From NCBI GenBank assembly GCA_015501075.1, contig JADNYJ010000193.1, forward strand, positions 1-64,000: a stretch of 64,000 bases of DNA. The letters are read 5' to 3'. Source of the DNA: Gymnopilus junonius (lineage: Eukaryota > Basidiomycota > Agaricomycetes > Agaricales > Galerinaceae). The notes under the pieces are model-generated. The model worked only from the letters and a program-made list of their open reading frames with translations, did no database searches and was not told the DNA's origin. Of the stretch, positions 42,900-55,964 are shown in pieces. The position numbers were made by a program, and so were the translations under genes. Positions within the stretch are counted from its first letter, which is position 1, and each line of letters begins with the position of its first letter.

Positions 42900-44600
42900 C
42901 CTGGCAGGCTTCTAGCGGGAGATGGTATCCTAAGGGCTCGATATAATTTAGAATTTATTTTATCAATAACAGAAGGAGAAACTTTATGAAAGGGGTTTGC
43001 TCAGTGCCCATGTCTATGCTTGGAGTCCTTTTGTGCAAAGAAAACCAGGATAAATATGTAATCGCATCGCTAGGAGTTATGGCAAGTACGTGTTAGCCAC
43101 TTTCTACTCTGATTCATCGAATTCTGTACTTTCAATCTTCTGAATGACGGTTCCCACCCTGAACCTCATATGTCGCCGTTGACAATGGAATGCTAGGTGA
43201 CCGGATTGGAAGATTGGCCTAGCTGTTAATGCACTTGAATGATCCATGAAACATCTGGGATGACGTCGCATCGCTCACCATGATTGCAGCCTATCATAAT
43301 GGCATTCGCCCGGAAGCTGCACTTACGAGCCATTGCCGGCAGGAGGTAATGTCAACAAAGACTGGGCAGGTGGTCCATGAACACCCAGGACGGTCGCACG
43401 TCAAGAAGAGCGAGAAGGCACCTGAATTGCCAGATCGAAGTAAAGCTGATGTCCAGCACAGAAACGTTCAGTAATGCAGTTGTCGAGGGAAAGATTATTC
43501 TCGAGGCGAAGCTGCACAAGTCCAATGGTAATAGCATGCAATGAGTTTGATTTCAGCTTATAAAAATAGATTTCGAGACTCGGCAAGGCGCGGCATCTCT
43601 GTGCCTGAGTCCCATATCGAATGCATCAACAGTTTTCTTTCAACAAAAAAACCTTGCTCCACTCCTCATGAAGCGCAATGCCCTGAAGCGAAGAAGAATT
43701 TCTGACATCCAAGCCATCAAATGCAAAGAAGAGTGGAAATATCTCTCGAATTACGTCTTTGCAACTCGAAGGTCCTGGCGTAGGCTGAGACTTTCAGTTT
43801 GGACTTCCGCCCAATGCTAATCCGATTGCTTTTCTTCCTTCTCGCGCAGATGACACCTCAACCTGTAGTTTAGTACCTGAATAGAGCCGAAGCCACTTCG
43901 CGATGCCGCAGAGGTTATCGCATAATTTTGCTGCTCTCATCTCATCCCGAAACCTTCATCAGTTAAGGATCTCATAGAAAGCTTACATTCATCTACCCCA
44001 TAAGGGGAATCTGAATTGGAATGAAGATTTTTTGGAGCATTCAAGCGGACGAAAAAATTCAAGGTCGTTGTGTTTCATGGTAAGCATCTATCCAATACAT
44101 CATTTTCGAAATTCTTGTTAATTCTGACATGAATTTACAATGTCCAGAAGATCATGTCACATCGTACTTAGTTCATCTCGGAGCTGCGTTTCATGACCAA
44201 AATCCACATATGTCACCATCGCAATATTGAGGAACCAAAGACTCAATGCAGCCTCTTTAGCAAATCTGCAAATAGTCATTTGCATAAAGGCCAAGGTGGA
44301 CTCTGGTGTTTTCCCCACCCCCGCCTCATCATTTCGTCAAAGATGCAGAAGGAGAAAAAGCATAAAAATGTGGGCATCTCTCATCTTGCTCTAATGAAAG
44401 TACATATTTGCTAAAATCATGAACCCCAGGCAGATAGTATCCAGTGGGATCCAAAAACCACCAAACGCTCTAAGGATTCATCAGGGTAAGCAGCGCTTCC
44501 TTCTTTCAAAATATTCCCCTTAGCCGTGAGCAAATGAGCCTTTTCCTTGAGCGGTCTAAGAACTTACGCTTACGCGCCCTTTGTCTCACGACTCGACGAT
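42900..44600. other. CpG-containing region without an assignable gene
   Basis: Base composition resembles the neighbouring gene-like DNA rather than the AT-rich transposon remnants. ORFs are below 75 codons and show no domain. It may contain untranslated regions or a gene with many short exons that I could not model. Confidence 0.35.
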
Positions 44601-44851
44601 TCAGGTTTGTGACTTGGACTACCCCTCTTTTGTATCAACCCTCGAATCTTAATAACTGAACTAATTATTTCATACAGATGTGCAGGCCCCCCTCAAGCAG
44701 CTCAGGCAGATGGCGTTGAAGCTACGGCCAAGTGCATTGCTGTCAGAGTGTACTTTTCTCTACCTGGAATTGACTTGCTGCATCTCCTAGTGCCAAATGA
44801 TGACGAAGCTCTAAGAATGCACAAAAGATCATCAGCGCCCAGATTTCTACA

Positions 44852-47120
44852 ATGCCCTCGAGCCCTCAGCCTCAACCACGTGCACCAGCTTCTGCTGCAT
44901 GGGGCAACGGTGATGAGACTGTTACATGGTTATGTGTGAAAACAGGCCATCCCCATTATTTTCGACCATCTCTATAAATTAATATAGGTTGTTGATAGCC
45001 TTCCCGAGCTTAAACATCCCGAATATACTCGAGAAAACCACATTTAAACATTAAAAGCTTAATATCAAAAGATATAATGATTATGATCACCTAGTAATCA
45101 TTAATCATTTATTATAAGATACACAAGCAAATTACTACAGTCCTTACACACTAGTAGGGGCCTCGAGTTTATTTAAAATAACTACCAAGGGAGCGCGGAA
45201 ACACGCACAGACAATGGGAATAACCTTTGACCCGATATAGACATGCGGAGCGACAGCCCAAACAAGTCAATTACCCTGAAGCCGGTGTAATCTATTTTTA
45301 TCATCCGGAGGAATGTAACCGGAAAAGGAATAATCCACGATGATCGACGTCGGAGCGGGTGCTATTTTTGGTAATATGAAGATGCGACGCAAGGACGCTC
45401 ATCCCCTCGCGTTCCCTCATAGAACTAATAAATATACACCTATCCTAGACACATTAGCAAGCCCCTGAGGACGTAGACAAAATCCTCTGTGAGGTAGACA
45501 AATATTAAAGACGCTATAATGAACCGGCCGTTGCACGATCGCAACAGCAGGAATATTAATCCAATAAAATGCCTTATATGGCAATGAGATAAATATTCGG
45601 CGCTTGATGAATATGCCCAACCAATGGCATAATTCCCCTCACTCCAAATCGGACTAATGACGAGATAATTAATTACACTGCGCTTATCAAATTAGCTTAG
45701 TAAGATGCCCAGTAAAATAGTATAAAAACCCAGTAGAATTAGTGTAGAAAAGCAAGCAGACAGCACCCCTCGAGTCGTAGCAATACAATCGAGCGTCTGG
45801 CTTCTAAACTAGATAATAGAAAGACAATTGATTGATATAAAAGCGAGATAAGCTTCAGACAAACTTAGAATTGAGCTCAAATAAGAGATAGATTAAGCAA
45901 AGGCTTATTATTCAAGTCAGGACCTAGTTGAGTAGTTGGGAGTAGACAGAGCGTCACTCAGCTACAAAAGTACAAAGTCTTTTAGTTCAAAAGCATAGCC
46001 AGAGCCTAGTTTATCTCAAGAAGAGATCAGTCAAGTTTAGAGAAAGTTTCCAAGCCAGAAGTCAATTAAAAGCGATCCATTATCCAAAGAACCCCTACAA
46101 CCCATTGTAAAACCCCATAAAAGCGAACTTAATTAAAAAGACATTGATACTTACACTCCCCAGAACTTACACAAGTCAAGGGATATTTGTTGGGTTCAAT
46201 AAAAGCGATCTATTTCGTTTTTCATACCTACAAACTGCCTAAACTTATCAACGGCAAGGATTTCTATGTCTACAATTTCCTTCATGCTTCCTATGCTTTG
46301 CATGAAGCACTGGTGCCAGGCACTCCCGGGCCTGTAGAGCGGTTCGCTGGTGTCTCTTATCCTGGACAGGATGAAAGAGTTTATGCTCTGGACCCCGGTT
46401 ATGTGGTACCTCAATCTTTAGTGGACAAGTATGACCTTCTTAATGCTGCACTGGGAAAGCTACAGGAAGAGGCGGCAGGCAACCAATGCAAAAGATGGTA
46501 AAGTCCTTCCAGTTTACTCATGTTGCCCTCTGATTTATAATTAATGCTCTGAGCCCCAGATGTTTTTGTGAGCCAATCATGAATTCCAGTCATTCGGAGG
46601 AGTCGAACATGTTTGGCCTGGTCTCAGATTGCGTGCAGAGATGGATCAACCTCTTGCAGCTACTGGCCCAGCTGGTCCAGTGTTGACTCTCAGCAGGAGC
46701 CCCATGACAAAGGAGGCACAATCTTGGGTTGCAGATGGAACAGAAAGTGAGCCTTCCTGCATCACGGAGCTCAATAAGAGCGATGTGTGCCAGAGGAGTT
46801 GAAACTACCTGAGTCTGACTTATAGTAAGTTTTCCTTTGTCCTTCGATGTCGAACTTTCAGCTGAGCGCATAGTCATAGAAAAAAATGACGCCCAGCGTA
46901 CCAATCTTGCTTGGGCTAATTTACACCCCCAACTTCCTTCGATTCAAGTCCAGGCTGGAGAATTGCAAGGTGCCCTCTCATCCTGGCAAAAGGACTCATG
47001 CTGAAGGCAAGTCGATGGCAGGCCGAGGAAACTGGAATGACACTTCAAGTTACTGCTGACTTACACTCATGGATGCAATTCAGGGGCGCCGTAGTTCAAA
47101 CCTTGGATAGGTTTCTCTGA
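44852..47120 (+). pseudogene. Multi-exon hypothetical gene disrupted by a solo LTR
   Basis: An exon starting at ATG 44852 reads MPSSPQPQPRAPASAAWGNG and is interrupted at 44910. It resumes at 46255 as KDFYVYNFLHASYALHEALV and continues to about 46500 (YDLLNAALGKLQEEAAGNQ), where GTAAAG could be a donor. Further exon-like pieces read EMDQPLAATGPAGPVLTLSR (about 46640-46690) and ERIVIEKNDAQRTNLAWANL (about 46865-46925). Removing the LTR and one ACGG joins the halves in frame. The family is not recognised. The well-preserved frame suggests the gene was coding when the LTR element inserted. Confidence 0.5.
44911..46250 (+). mobile_element. Solo LTR, copy B (1340 bp, younger, CpG-rich)
   Basis: Starts TGATGAGACTG (44911) and ends AAACTTATCA (46250). 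It is flanked by a perfect 4-bp duplication ACGG (44907-44910 and 46251-46254). A TATA box TATAAAAACCC lies at 45721. The sequence matches 12854-14195 in inverse orientation over its full length. No internal retrotransposon coding is present, so it is a solo LTR left by LTR-LTR recombination, or a terminal fragment copied alone. It lies in an exon of the gene at 44852-47120. The superfamily is not determinable; 4-bp duplications occur in several LTR groups. Confidence 0.85.
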
Positions 47121-47129
47121 ACAGATGTT

Positions 47130-48880
47130 TTAAGCTTCCCCTCTTCATTTATTTTAACTACTCAAATAATCTCATATGAATGTTGCCAAGGTGAAATTTT
47201 GAACAGTCATAAAACATTTCTCGCAATCAAATTGATATCTGTGCCTGGGATATTCCTTCTGTCTTGACAATGTTGGCTTTCCACGTGTCTGATCGCCGTT
47301 GGTCTGCGCCTGTGCCAAGATGCTGTGAGAGTATCGTTGAGTTCCCCTCGTCCTCGCCGATGGATTGTCAAAGTTGGCTGCATCCACAGCACATGGTTTA
47401 AGTTCCTTATATTGTATATAATTAGTGCTAGCAAGCCATCTTATCTTGACCAATGAGGTATTATATTAATAAATTTGGAAGGTGTCCATGTCTTATGTCT
47501 CGACCTATCAGTCGGCCATAATCTGCTGGTGGTTGAATATTTGAGGACATCCTGATCCTGGAAATTTCGGCAGTTTGTCGATTCGGCGAATTGATCGGAT
47601 TCCCAAATCCAGAATGTCTCCAAAAATAGTTCGACAGCTCTTGCAGTGCCACATCGTGTTCCTCTTCACCTCATTTGCCTCTTTCTTCTGCACCACACAC
47701 TCCTTTCTTACGATTTTGAACATACGTTACCATAATGCCTTCTAAGTAAGCTTTTTATTGCATTTCCTATGTTCTTTCATGACTGACAATGCGTGTTTCT
47801 AGTATTTTCTTCCTCATGTTCATACTTCACCTTTTCGACAGTGCATTTAGTTGGGGAGTTCAAAGTTGATGTATCTGGATGCTTAGCCACTTACCCACAT
47901 AAGTGGATTGTAATGTAGTGACAGTTATTTATAGCCCAGCCTCGGAAATGAGTCCAAGCTGTAGGCCCGTGTCCATTTATCATAGATTATCTTTACTTTT
48001 GATCAGTTCCATCATCCTCTCTCCGAAATGCCTCGAGAAAATTATCACAAATGCTTGCGAAGAGCTACTTGACATTTATGGCTATTCATGACCTTATAAA
48101 CCCTCCAGGAGATGATGTTCAGCAAATAGCCACACAGTCCAGCATGATTTAGCAATTCTGGATGGTATCAGAACAACACGGTATCTTCGAGTCAGCCTCA
48201 GTCAACACATTGTCATTTGCAACCCAGTTGATGGCAGGTAGGTCACTTTGTTGTCAAGCCATAGTAATTATAGATAGTATAGAGTGTAATAAGGAGTGAC
48301 AGGTTGTCAATTAGAGGAGGTAAGGACCGTAGATGAGGGGAAGAAAAGAAATGTGGTCAAAAGCACGTCGCATTTGGCCGCATGGAGCTTGCATATCAAT
48401 TAGGAAGGTGTGACCTGATGTGATGGGATGGCAAGCAACCAGGGGATACACAGATAAGCATCACTGATACATCAACTTTGAACTCCCTAGTCACTTGGCG
48501 TCACTTCTTTCATGTCTCTTAGATTTGTACTCCATCCTTCTGTATCTTTTTGTAGCCTAGCACCTTCCCCTAGATTTGTTCATTCCCCTAGTTGTGCATC
48601 AAACAAAATAAACTGTATATTAGACAAACCACAAATTACAAGTAGCATTTGTGATACAGAAGGACTGAAAGACTACTAAAGATCATAAGGCCAATTTCCT
48701 GGTTCATTACCCTCCTTCTCGAGCTTAGAAATAGTCATGAGATTTCATTGTCATACCATTTCATCCAAAAATAAGTTGTAGCATCAACATGCATCTCGCA
48801 GCATATCGCTGATTAGCCACCCATCCAACTGTTTGTCTGTTCTGTGACAGAAGAATCGAAATACCACTTCTTATCACTGG
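47130..48880. other. Intergenic region without supported genes
   Basis: ORFs are short and overlapping. A Cys-pair stretch on the minus strand (MWHCKSCRTIFGD, about 47650) is isolated. No repeats or terminal sequences are noticed. Confidence 0.35.
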
Positions 48881-48884
48881 TCCC

Positions 48885-50927
48885 TCATAATTCTGGAAAT
48901 GCAGAGGCATTGCAATTTTCCCTACAGAAATGATCTTGCTGGGAGTGTTTGCACTTGAAATGGAATATGTCCATGGTCAATCCAATATTCTTAAAGAATG
49001 GATCATCTTCCACTGCCTTTGTGAGGGTGCAATTGTTGTTATAAAAGGTATGGTCCAGTCTGGTTATACCCAGAAGACAGTATGTTCTCTTGATCATTTC
49101 CTGTAGAGTAGAATTAAATGTCAATCAATCTTTGCTTTTAGAGATGGCAGGTATAGGCTTACCATGACACTGTGGACAGCCTCAGCATGATAAAAGGTTT
49201 CACGAGCCATAATGACACCACATGGAGCCACAAAGAGCTGTTCATTATGAGTGTGCTTGCAGCCAAATTGAGCACATATGGATTTCCTGCACTGAGCACT
49301 TGTTCTGAAGCAGGGCAAGCCTTACCTTGGCTTGTAAACTCGAATGGCTCCTCCATGTTTTCATCCTTGATGACCTCAGATATATCTGTTATCTCACCTG
49401 CTAATGTGTCTGGCAGATGAGCGACCTGTGCTCGCTGCTGCTGCTCTTTCAATTGGAAACAGCTCTGTCCATGAACATTATAGACATCCTCAACAGCCTG
49501 ATGCTCAGCCAATTGGCACATCTTCTTGTTTGGGACTATAGGCTCATTGCAACCAACCATGGAGCAAACATAGTCATGGTTGCAGTGATCTGGACAGAAC
49601 CTATGCCTATTAGTCTGCAAGGGGTTCTTGCAGTTCAGTTCTCTGCAGCAGGGATGCACCAGGGTTACACCATCTATAACAACAACAGAGACCCTGTGAG
49701 CCAGTGGAGTATTTGATGTGTTGACCTCTGGAAAATAATATTTAATGTAAGTGGATAATGCTCCTTGGACATGATGCTAGAAAATACCTGGGTATGTACA
49801 AGTGCATTTTTTGCAGTAGTGCCAAAGTACTGGTTGGTTGATCAGTCGAAAGCAATCCTTGCAAAGATGGACAGCCTCAGCAAATCGCTCCTTTGACAGT
49901 CCTCCATAGGGAACAGTAAGCATTGACCTCTGAGATACACAGTCTTCGAGAAGAGACAAGATAGTAAAGGCATCGAAGACCTGATCAGATGTGACTTCAA
50001 GTTTGAATTGCCAGCCATCAGGTGTGTAATTCCTTTTTACAAATCTGTTGTTGTAGATGTGAGCACAATTAGTTGCTGACATCTATGACAGAAGCATCAT
50101 TGATATCCAGAGGTCGACAAGGCTCTGGTCAGCAAATTGGTGTTCTCCAATTTGCAGAATATTAGGTAACCTATCATAGTAAAATCTTGTGCCTTTGAAT
50201 ACTCAAAAATTGTGGTGGTAGTTTACATTGCATTCTATTTTGAATGGTCATCGACAATGATCCGGCTTGTTTGAGAGCCAACGCACCTTCACAGATAAGG
50301 TGGACTGCATATATCAGCACAGCTCCATGGTCAAGCATAAAGAGAACAGCCTGGTTTGACTCTGACTTCTTGAGCATAAGCTGCTGATGTCATTTGCAGT
50401 CTGTGTTCATGCAGTAGTGGCTCGGAGGAAAGAGCATATAGTAGGCTAGCACCACCAGAACAATGAGGGTGCAAATCCCTCAGCACTTAATTGCTCTCTA
50501 CTTACTAATTCCTCTTGAATGGCCAAACTTGGCATACAACAATGGAAGGTTCATTCCATTTGTTGGAAGAATCATTGGACCCATATTCCACATGGTATGA
50601 GTGAGAAACTCCCCAAATTGTGTCTATAGACTGAAGGAGTATGGTGCATGCCTTGGATAAAAACCATTGGATAACTGGGGACAGTATAGGCCCAGCAGAA
50701 CCAATAGCAAAGTTACCTAGCTGGATGAGCAGAATGATGTCCTTCAATCGTGAGGCCAGGGCAATAAACTGAAGGAGTTGTTCAACAGTAAGAGGGGTGA
50801 GCCTTGCTGCTTGGAGAGCTTGCAAAAGCATCAGGAAACGTGCTAAAAAAGTTTTTCTGGTTTTCTGACTGAAAAAACCATGGAAACTGGCCAAAAATGA
50901 CCCAAAAATGGCAATTTCAGAAACCAT
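48885..50927 (-). pseudogene. KDZ-associated cysteine-cluster gene (CxC5/CxC6 type)
   Basis: From 50927 down, the first exon (140 codons) has LTPLTVEQLLQFIALASRLK and LSPVIQWFLSKA. Next come VLFMLDHGAVLIYAVHLICE (about 50200-50370), VTSDQVFDAFTILSLLEDCV to LWHYCKKCTCTYPG (about 49790-50010), and CRELNCKNPLQTNRHRFCPD plus HCNHDYVCSMVGC (about 49550-49655). Then follow QFGCKHTHNEQLFVAPCGVI, YHAEAVHSV, DHTFYNNNCTLTKAVEDDPF and FHFKCKHSQQDHFCRENCN down to 48885. This order matches the CxC5 and CxC6 cysteine-cluster proteins that accompany KDZ transposases in mushrooms. Zinc binding is inferred from the clustered Cys/His. Introns and some frame breaks separate the pieces. The downstream end was not found. 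Confidence 0.7.
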
Positions 50928-50929
50928 GA

Positions 50930-52650
50930 AAACCTAGGTCCATTTCCTCAAAAACCTGCCAAGCAAAGATTTCAACACTAGACCTAATATAGTAATTACT
51001 TAGCAAAATGAATCAAAAAATCTCTGCCAGGTTTCCGGAAACCAAAAAACCATCCAAAACCGGTAAAAACCCGGAAACTTTTTTTCCACTTTGCTGATGA
51101 GGCCCCAGAGCTCACTCATGGTGTGCAATGCTGATAGTCCCTTGCTTTGCACTGTTGGGCTTTTATACCTTTGGCTATCAGTAATGAAGGTTCATGTCTT
51201 TACATTTTATTGGGCTAGTTATGTCTAGAGAACTTGAAAACTATCTATCTATCTAATTACTGAGGCTCTACTAGCTGCTGGGCAAAGCACTTGTACAACT
51301 TGCTCAACTGACAAAGCCATGCATATCCTCCTATAGCACCAACTTTCTTGGACTTTTCATCTAGGAGACATAGATGAATCTGTACTCGTGTGCTCAGGAA
51401 GCCTCATAACTTGGACTCTGACAACATTCCATGTCTATTAAGCCCTTCTGCCAAGCCAATTCTGGGTGAGCTAATTCATGCTAGTGTGGCCTATAGACCA
51501 ACCAACTTTTAATAAAACTATGTAGAATGTATTCATAGTATGCTAATATACTAGCCTACAGAAGGATTTGAATGGTGGAGGTATAATATAGGGGTTTTAC
51601 AAATGATGAGGTTGGGTGCCTGCCAAGGTGCTGGGGAAAGCCAGCACACAACTTGCACTTTGGATGCCGATGGGTGCTGATTTGCCAAACTGCCAAATGC
51701 TGAAATTACCAAGATCAGAATTTTCTGGAATATTTCCCTTTAATTTGAGGAGAACAATAATTGATAAAATGTACATCCTTGAGGGCCAAAAGTAAGGTCA
51801 CTTCAGTCAGAAGTGCTCATTTGTGTTTCATTTCTGAGCAGGCCCAGGAATTCTGCAACCAGTCTACTACCAGTACCATTGGAACTGCAGTTGGAAATTG
51901 TGGTCTTGAAGCACAACAGTACAGGCATCTTAGTCAATATATAAGAGGATGATTATGACTTCATCATAAAGGCATTCCTAAGGTAAGGCCTTTTCTTCAC
52001 TACTGGCTAACAGTAAATTCATTCAACCAGCCACTAATTGCTTATGTTCAAAATCTCTCAAACCCTAGCAAGTGTGATTGAATTCTATGCCATGATTCAC
52101 TAGCTTGAGTTCAATATAAATTATGCAATTGAATTTACTTAACCACAACATGTTCAATCGTTCTGTTGACTGGAGAGATCACTGAGCTGCCTCAATTGGT
52201 AGGTCCATGTATGCAAATATAGCACAGAAATGGCGCCATACCTGAAAATGGCTTTAGCGGCCAGTGTGGTGCTTGAAAGCTCATTGAATTCAGAGCTCAG
52301 GTGCAAATTTGCTTCAAAGTCTGTGCACTGCATCACAGCACTATGAGTGCATGACTTATATAGATGTACTTAGCCTTCCAGATATATAACTTAAAATAAA
52401 CCTTAAATATTCATGAGCACACTCAATCACTCTTGCTAGCATTTGAGAGACCACACTCATAACTAATTGCTAGAATTCATTGAATGAAGTGGTAGCTACG
52501 AGTCTCTATTAGCATTTGCCTCACATGAATTACCAGATGACATCCCCTATATGGGTGATCAATCCCCTTGGCTCCAGTCTCCTGAGACATTTGTCTGCAC
52601 TGAGACCCTGGCATCTCTTTGATTGCATGCTCCTGCTGAGCAAACATCCA
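50930..52650. other. Gene-free stretch
   Basis: No supported coding sequence. A block at 50850-51090 has repeated AAACC and GGAAAC words. Nothing else is definable. Confidence 0.35.
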
Positions 52651-52713
52651 ATGCTCATTTAGGAGTGCTGAGAAGGTATTTGGATGAGACAATCAGTGCA
52701 GCAGAAACATATA

Positions 52714-53253
52714 TCATATATGGAATAGGATAGGTGGAAGCATGCAATTGGGTTGTGAAACCCAGTGCAGAAATGGGGAATTGTGTGGGCTCGACCACAT
52801 GACGATGAGCCATCCCCAGTTTTGGAGCTCTTCCACACCCCTCCACCTGTAGGGGAGCTGACTTGTTCTTATTCTTCCCTTTTTCCTTGTCCTTCTCCAT
52901 GACATTATCTCTGTTCTTCCCCTTCTCCTTCCCAACACCCCCAGCCCTTCCACACCAGGAGGAATCACATGCTTCACATTGAAATAGAGCATGGCTCTAT
53001 CACTATACTGACATCCTACAGATGGCATGAAGGACATTTTATTCAGGTCAGAAATGAGTCTGTCATCCCTCCAAACATCCTGTTTAATTTGAGAGGCATT
53101 AGGCTCATGGCTGTAGAAATCATGGAAATCATAGAAAATGACAATCTTTACTATCTCAGAAAATGAGACTGAGCCATTAATGTATGTAAATGTGGAGGTA
53201 TCCTCGACCCCTTGGTCCTCATCAGGATCACTTTGTGACAGAAGGATGTCCAA
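52714..53253 (-). CDS. Hypothetical protein exon, 179 codons
   Basis: An open frame with a globular first part (GVEDTSTFTYINGSVSFSEI, VIFYDFHDFYSHEP, DLNKMSFMPSVGCQYSDRAM) and a basic C-terminal part. The upstream frame (about 53260-53490) reads YCEVQQLGSILHLASRVQLA and NADVINIPLLDILLSQ, probably an earlier exon. I do not recognise the family. The basic second half (after VEGLGVLG) may be a misread intron. Confidence 0.4.
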   Translation of the reverse strand: MDILLSQSDPDEDQGVEDTSTFTYINGSVSFSEIVKIVIFYDFHDFYSHEPNASQIKQDVWRDDRLISDLNKMSFMPSVGCQYSDRAMLYFNVKHVIPPGVEGLGVLGRRRGRTEIMSWRRTRKKGRIRTSQLPYRWRGVEELQNWGWLIVMWSSPHNSPFLHWVSQPNCMLPPILFHI

Positions 53254-53289
53254 GAGAGGGATGTTGATTACATCTGCATTCCTTGCTTC

Positions 53290-55573
53290 CTAGATGGCCC
53301 ATTGCAGCATTGCTGCAAACAAGCCCATCTTTCTCGGTGCCATCACCATCATCAATGGAGACAATGTTTCTAGGTGAGCTAATTGCACCCTTGATGCCAA
53401 GTGTAGAATTGAACCCAGCTGCTGAACTTCACAGTAAATATCATGACAAACAATCTGTGACTGGCTGTGCTTGTTGAATGCAGGCATCAAAATGAGTTGT
53501 TGTAGCCACCAGACTGATCCAGTGCACTTTGAGATGAAAGAGGTGGTTCTGACAGTGAGTCAAAGGGACAGTGAGAGCTGCATCTGAAAAATTGGTGGGT
53601 AAGCTAAATGGTGCAAGTGAAACTGAAATCATTACCTTTGGGCTCCCTGAGGAAAAGCTTGATCACTGTGAGCTTGTGTCCAAACCATCAACAAAGATTG
53701 TCAGCTTCCAAGCCCTGCCTTCTCTGCTCTTCTTGGCAGTGATCCCTTCTCCAAGGCCTGATCACATGCCCTGGCCTTCAAGCCACAGAGGTATACTTTA
53801 AAGAAGAGGGTCCAATCTACATGCCCCCCATGATGTTGGGATCAACAGAAGTCTGCCACCTGGGTTGAAGGTGCCATTGGGAATAGAATCTTGTACAATG
53901 GATCACATAGCTCCTCCTCCCAGGCACCACAAGAAGCCATTCAAAAATTTCCCAGTTCTTTTGTAAGCTGAAGCAAGATGTAGCAAGGTTGTAGGGGGCC
54001 TCGGCATGCCCATCGATGTCCATGGGTGTACAGTATCATGGTTATGAATTCACCAAAATTGGTGGAATCAAAGCAAGCTGGGTGGAGTTGCTGGAAATCT
54101 GTAAGTATTCACCCAAGGCCAAGGAGTATCTGGGTTAATTCTTATAATCAAGCCATCCAATTCATCTGGGGCCATTACTATGCTGGAGTCACAGCTTGAG
54201 GTGGGGCTTCATTGGCACGAATGGTTGTATCCACCTTCTGAAGGTTTGGTCAATGAGGCCACAACCATAGTGTGAAGCACATTGAGCCATTGCCACACAT
54301 ATCTCAATTCTCGACAAACAGATTCTGAAAATTGCTCATCTTAATTGTTAAGTCAATCTGGGGTTAATGAACTATATGAAAACAGCTCACCTTCTGTTTG
54401 GGGGCATCACAGGAGTGCTTGAAACAATACCATGTAAAAGTTGATGGAAAAAGCCATCCAAATCTGTGAGGGCACTGTTGGAAATAGACTGGCACTACCA
54501 GTACCTGTGGCATTGAATGGCAATGACAATGTGTAAGGTTGACATGACAAAATCTGCCAAAAATGAGATGCTCTAGGGTAGAATGAATCACTCAGATACA
54601 TACAATCAAAATATCAAGCCAAGGACATTGGTGGTTTTGGAATGATGCTAGCTCAAAGCAGGGTAGGGCTCACCAAGTGCTTGCCTGACTGGTGCATCTG
54701 GTGACCAGTGGATAGCACACAGCATGACAGAAAATTGGGAATGAGTGATATAAGAGGATCTTCCCATTTTTTGAGGAGATTGAGAGCAGGATGATCTGGT
54801 TTCAGATGCTTTGGCTTTGGGTCACTTTGTGAATGATTAGGAAAAGGAGAGTCTGAGCATTACCAAGAAGTTGAAGGATTAAAAAGTAACTGAAGATGGT
54901 GCAATTGTTAAGCTATCAGAACTTGAGTAACAGGTCCATGTGGAACAGTTCTTAGATTGGCACATATGTGAGGGCCAGAAATTGATGAAAACTGGCCAGA
55001 ACTTGGAGAATTGAGCAATGTTTAATGCAGTTTATGTGACCTAGATGGCAGCCTAAGACAACTTGGAAATACTGTAAGGAGGAGATAGAAGAGGGTCTTT
55101 ATTTTGAGATCCCTTGACTAGGTGCCATCAGAAAACCTCCCACAAATGCCTGCAAGCCAGTGGGGATGTTGGGTGCTGTCCTCAAGCCAGCATGGATAAA
55201 TGGATGAACCAGACAAGAACCAGAGTTATTCTGAAGGATACCATGTATCAAGCCTTACTGCATAAGTTAGAAAGCCACACAAAGAGGCTAGGAGAAAGTA
55301 AGCCTCCCAGAGTTACACTTCAAGAGACTTGAGGTGGTGTCATTCTTGTAAAGCACAGAAAAGGGAAATGAAAACCCAGTCTGCCCAAAGTTTTGTCAGC
55401 TTTTTCCCACAGATAAATGAACTTCCCTTGTCAAGATTGATGGCAGCATCAATGACACCTTTGTGAAGCACCTTTCCAGACCCTGCCGTGAATTCCCCAT
55501 TGCCCCTCCCCTTGCCTCGGGGTATGCTGTAGGTTATAGTGCTAGTGTAGACTCTGTAGGGGAGCACATCCAT
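53290..55573 (-). other. Scattered minus-strand exon-like pieces, unassigned
   Basis: Protein-like phrases occur at 53820-54010 (GTFNPGGRLLLIPTSWGA, YKRTGKFLNGFLW), 54370-54560 (LADFVMSTLHIVIAIQCH, LTDLDGFFHQLLHGI) and 55340-55573 (STITYSIPRGKGRGNGEFTA). They lie on one strand in order and could be exons of one decayed gene that includes 52714-53253. A plus-strand frame at 55463-55645 is equally open, so strand is uncertain there. Confidence 0.25.
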
Positions 55574-55717
55574 TTGAATTCATGGCTGCAGGTTTGTCAC
55601 CAGCATTTGATCAGAAATGTTGTGACATATGCAGGGCCAATATGAAGACATCAGGTGGAACACGTCAATATTGACATCTCAAGGACCAAGTAACTTAGTC
55701 TATTGAGCAAAGCATTA

Positions 55718-55785
55718 TAGCTCAGTGGTAATTGCACACACACTTTCATTGCTTACAGGTTGCTTAGCCTTGATTTGATTCTTGG
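55718..55785 (+). other. Degenerate tRNA-like segment (A box, eroded B box)
   Basis: TAGCTCAGTGGTA (55718-55730) is a perfect A box. GATTTGATTCTTGG (55772-55785) resembles a B box with C to T changes (consensus GGTTCGANTCC). Spacing fits a tRNA. The stems do not pair well, so a tRNA pseudogene or SINE head is more likely than a functional tRNA. Confidence 0.45.
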
Positions 55786-55964
55786 TTTTGTCATCTGAGA
55801 TTCTTTTGATTTTTATTCAATTTCTATCCCAGATAGGTGCTTTCAGGCACCAGACCCTTTTTTGAGGTATATATTTGTTTGTCTCTTTCCTGTGACACAT
55901 TTTCAGGACAGAGGCAGTGATGATATTTCTAACCTTTGCTGAACTAATGTACAAGGTATAGCTC

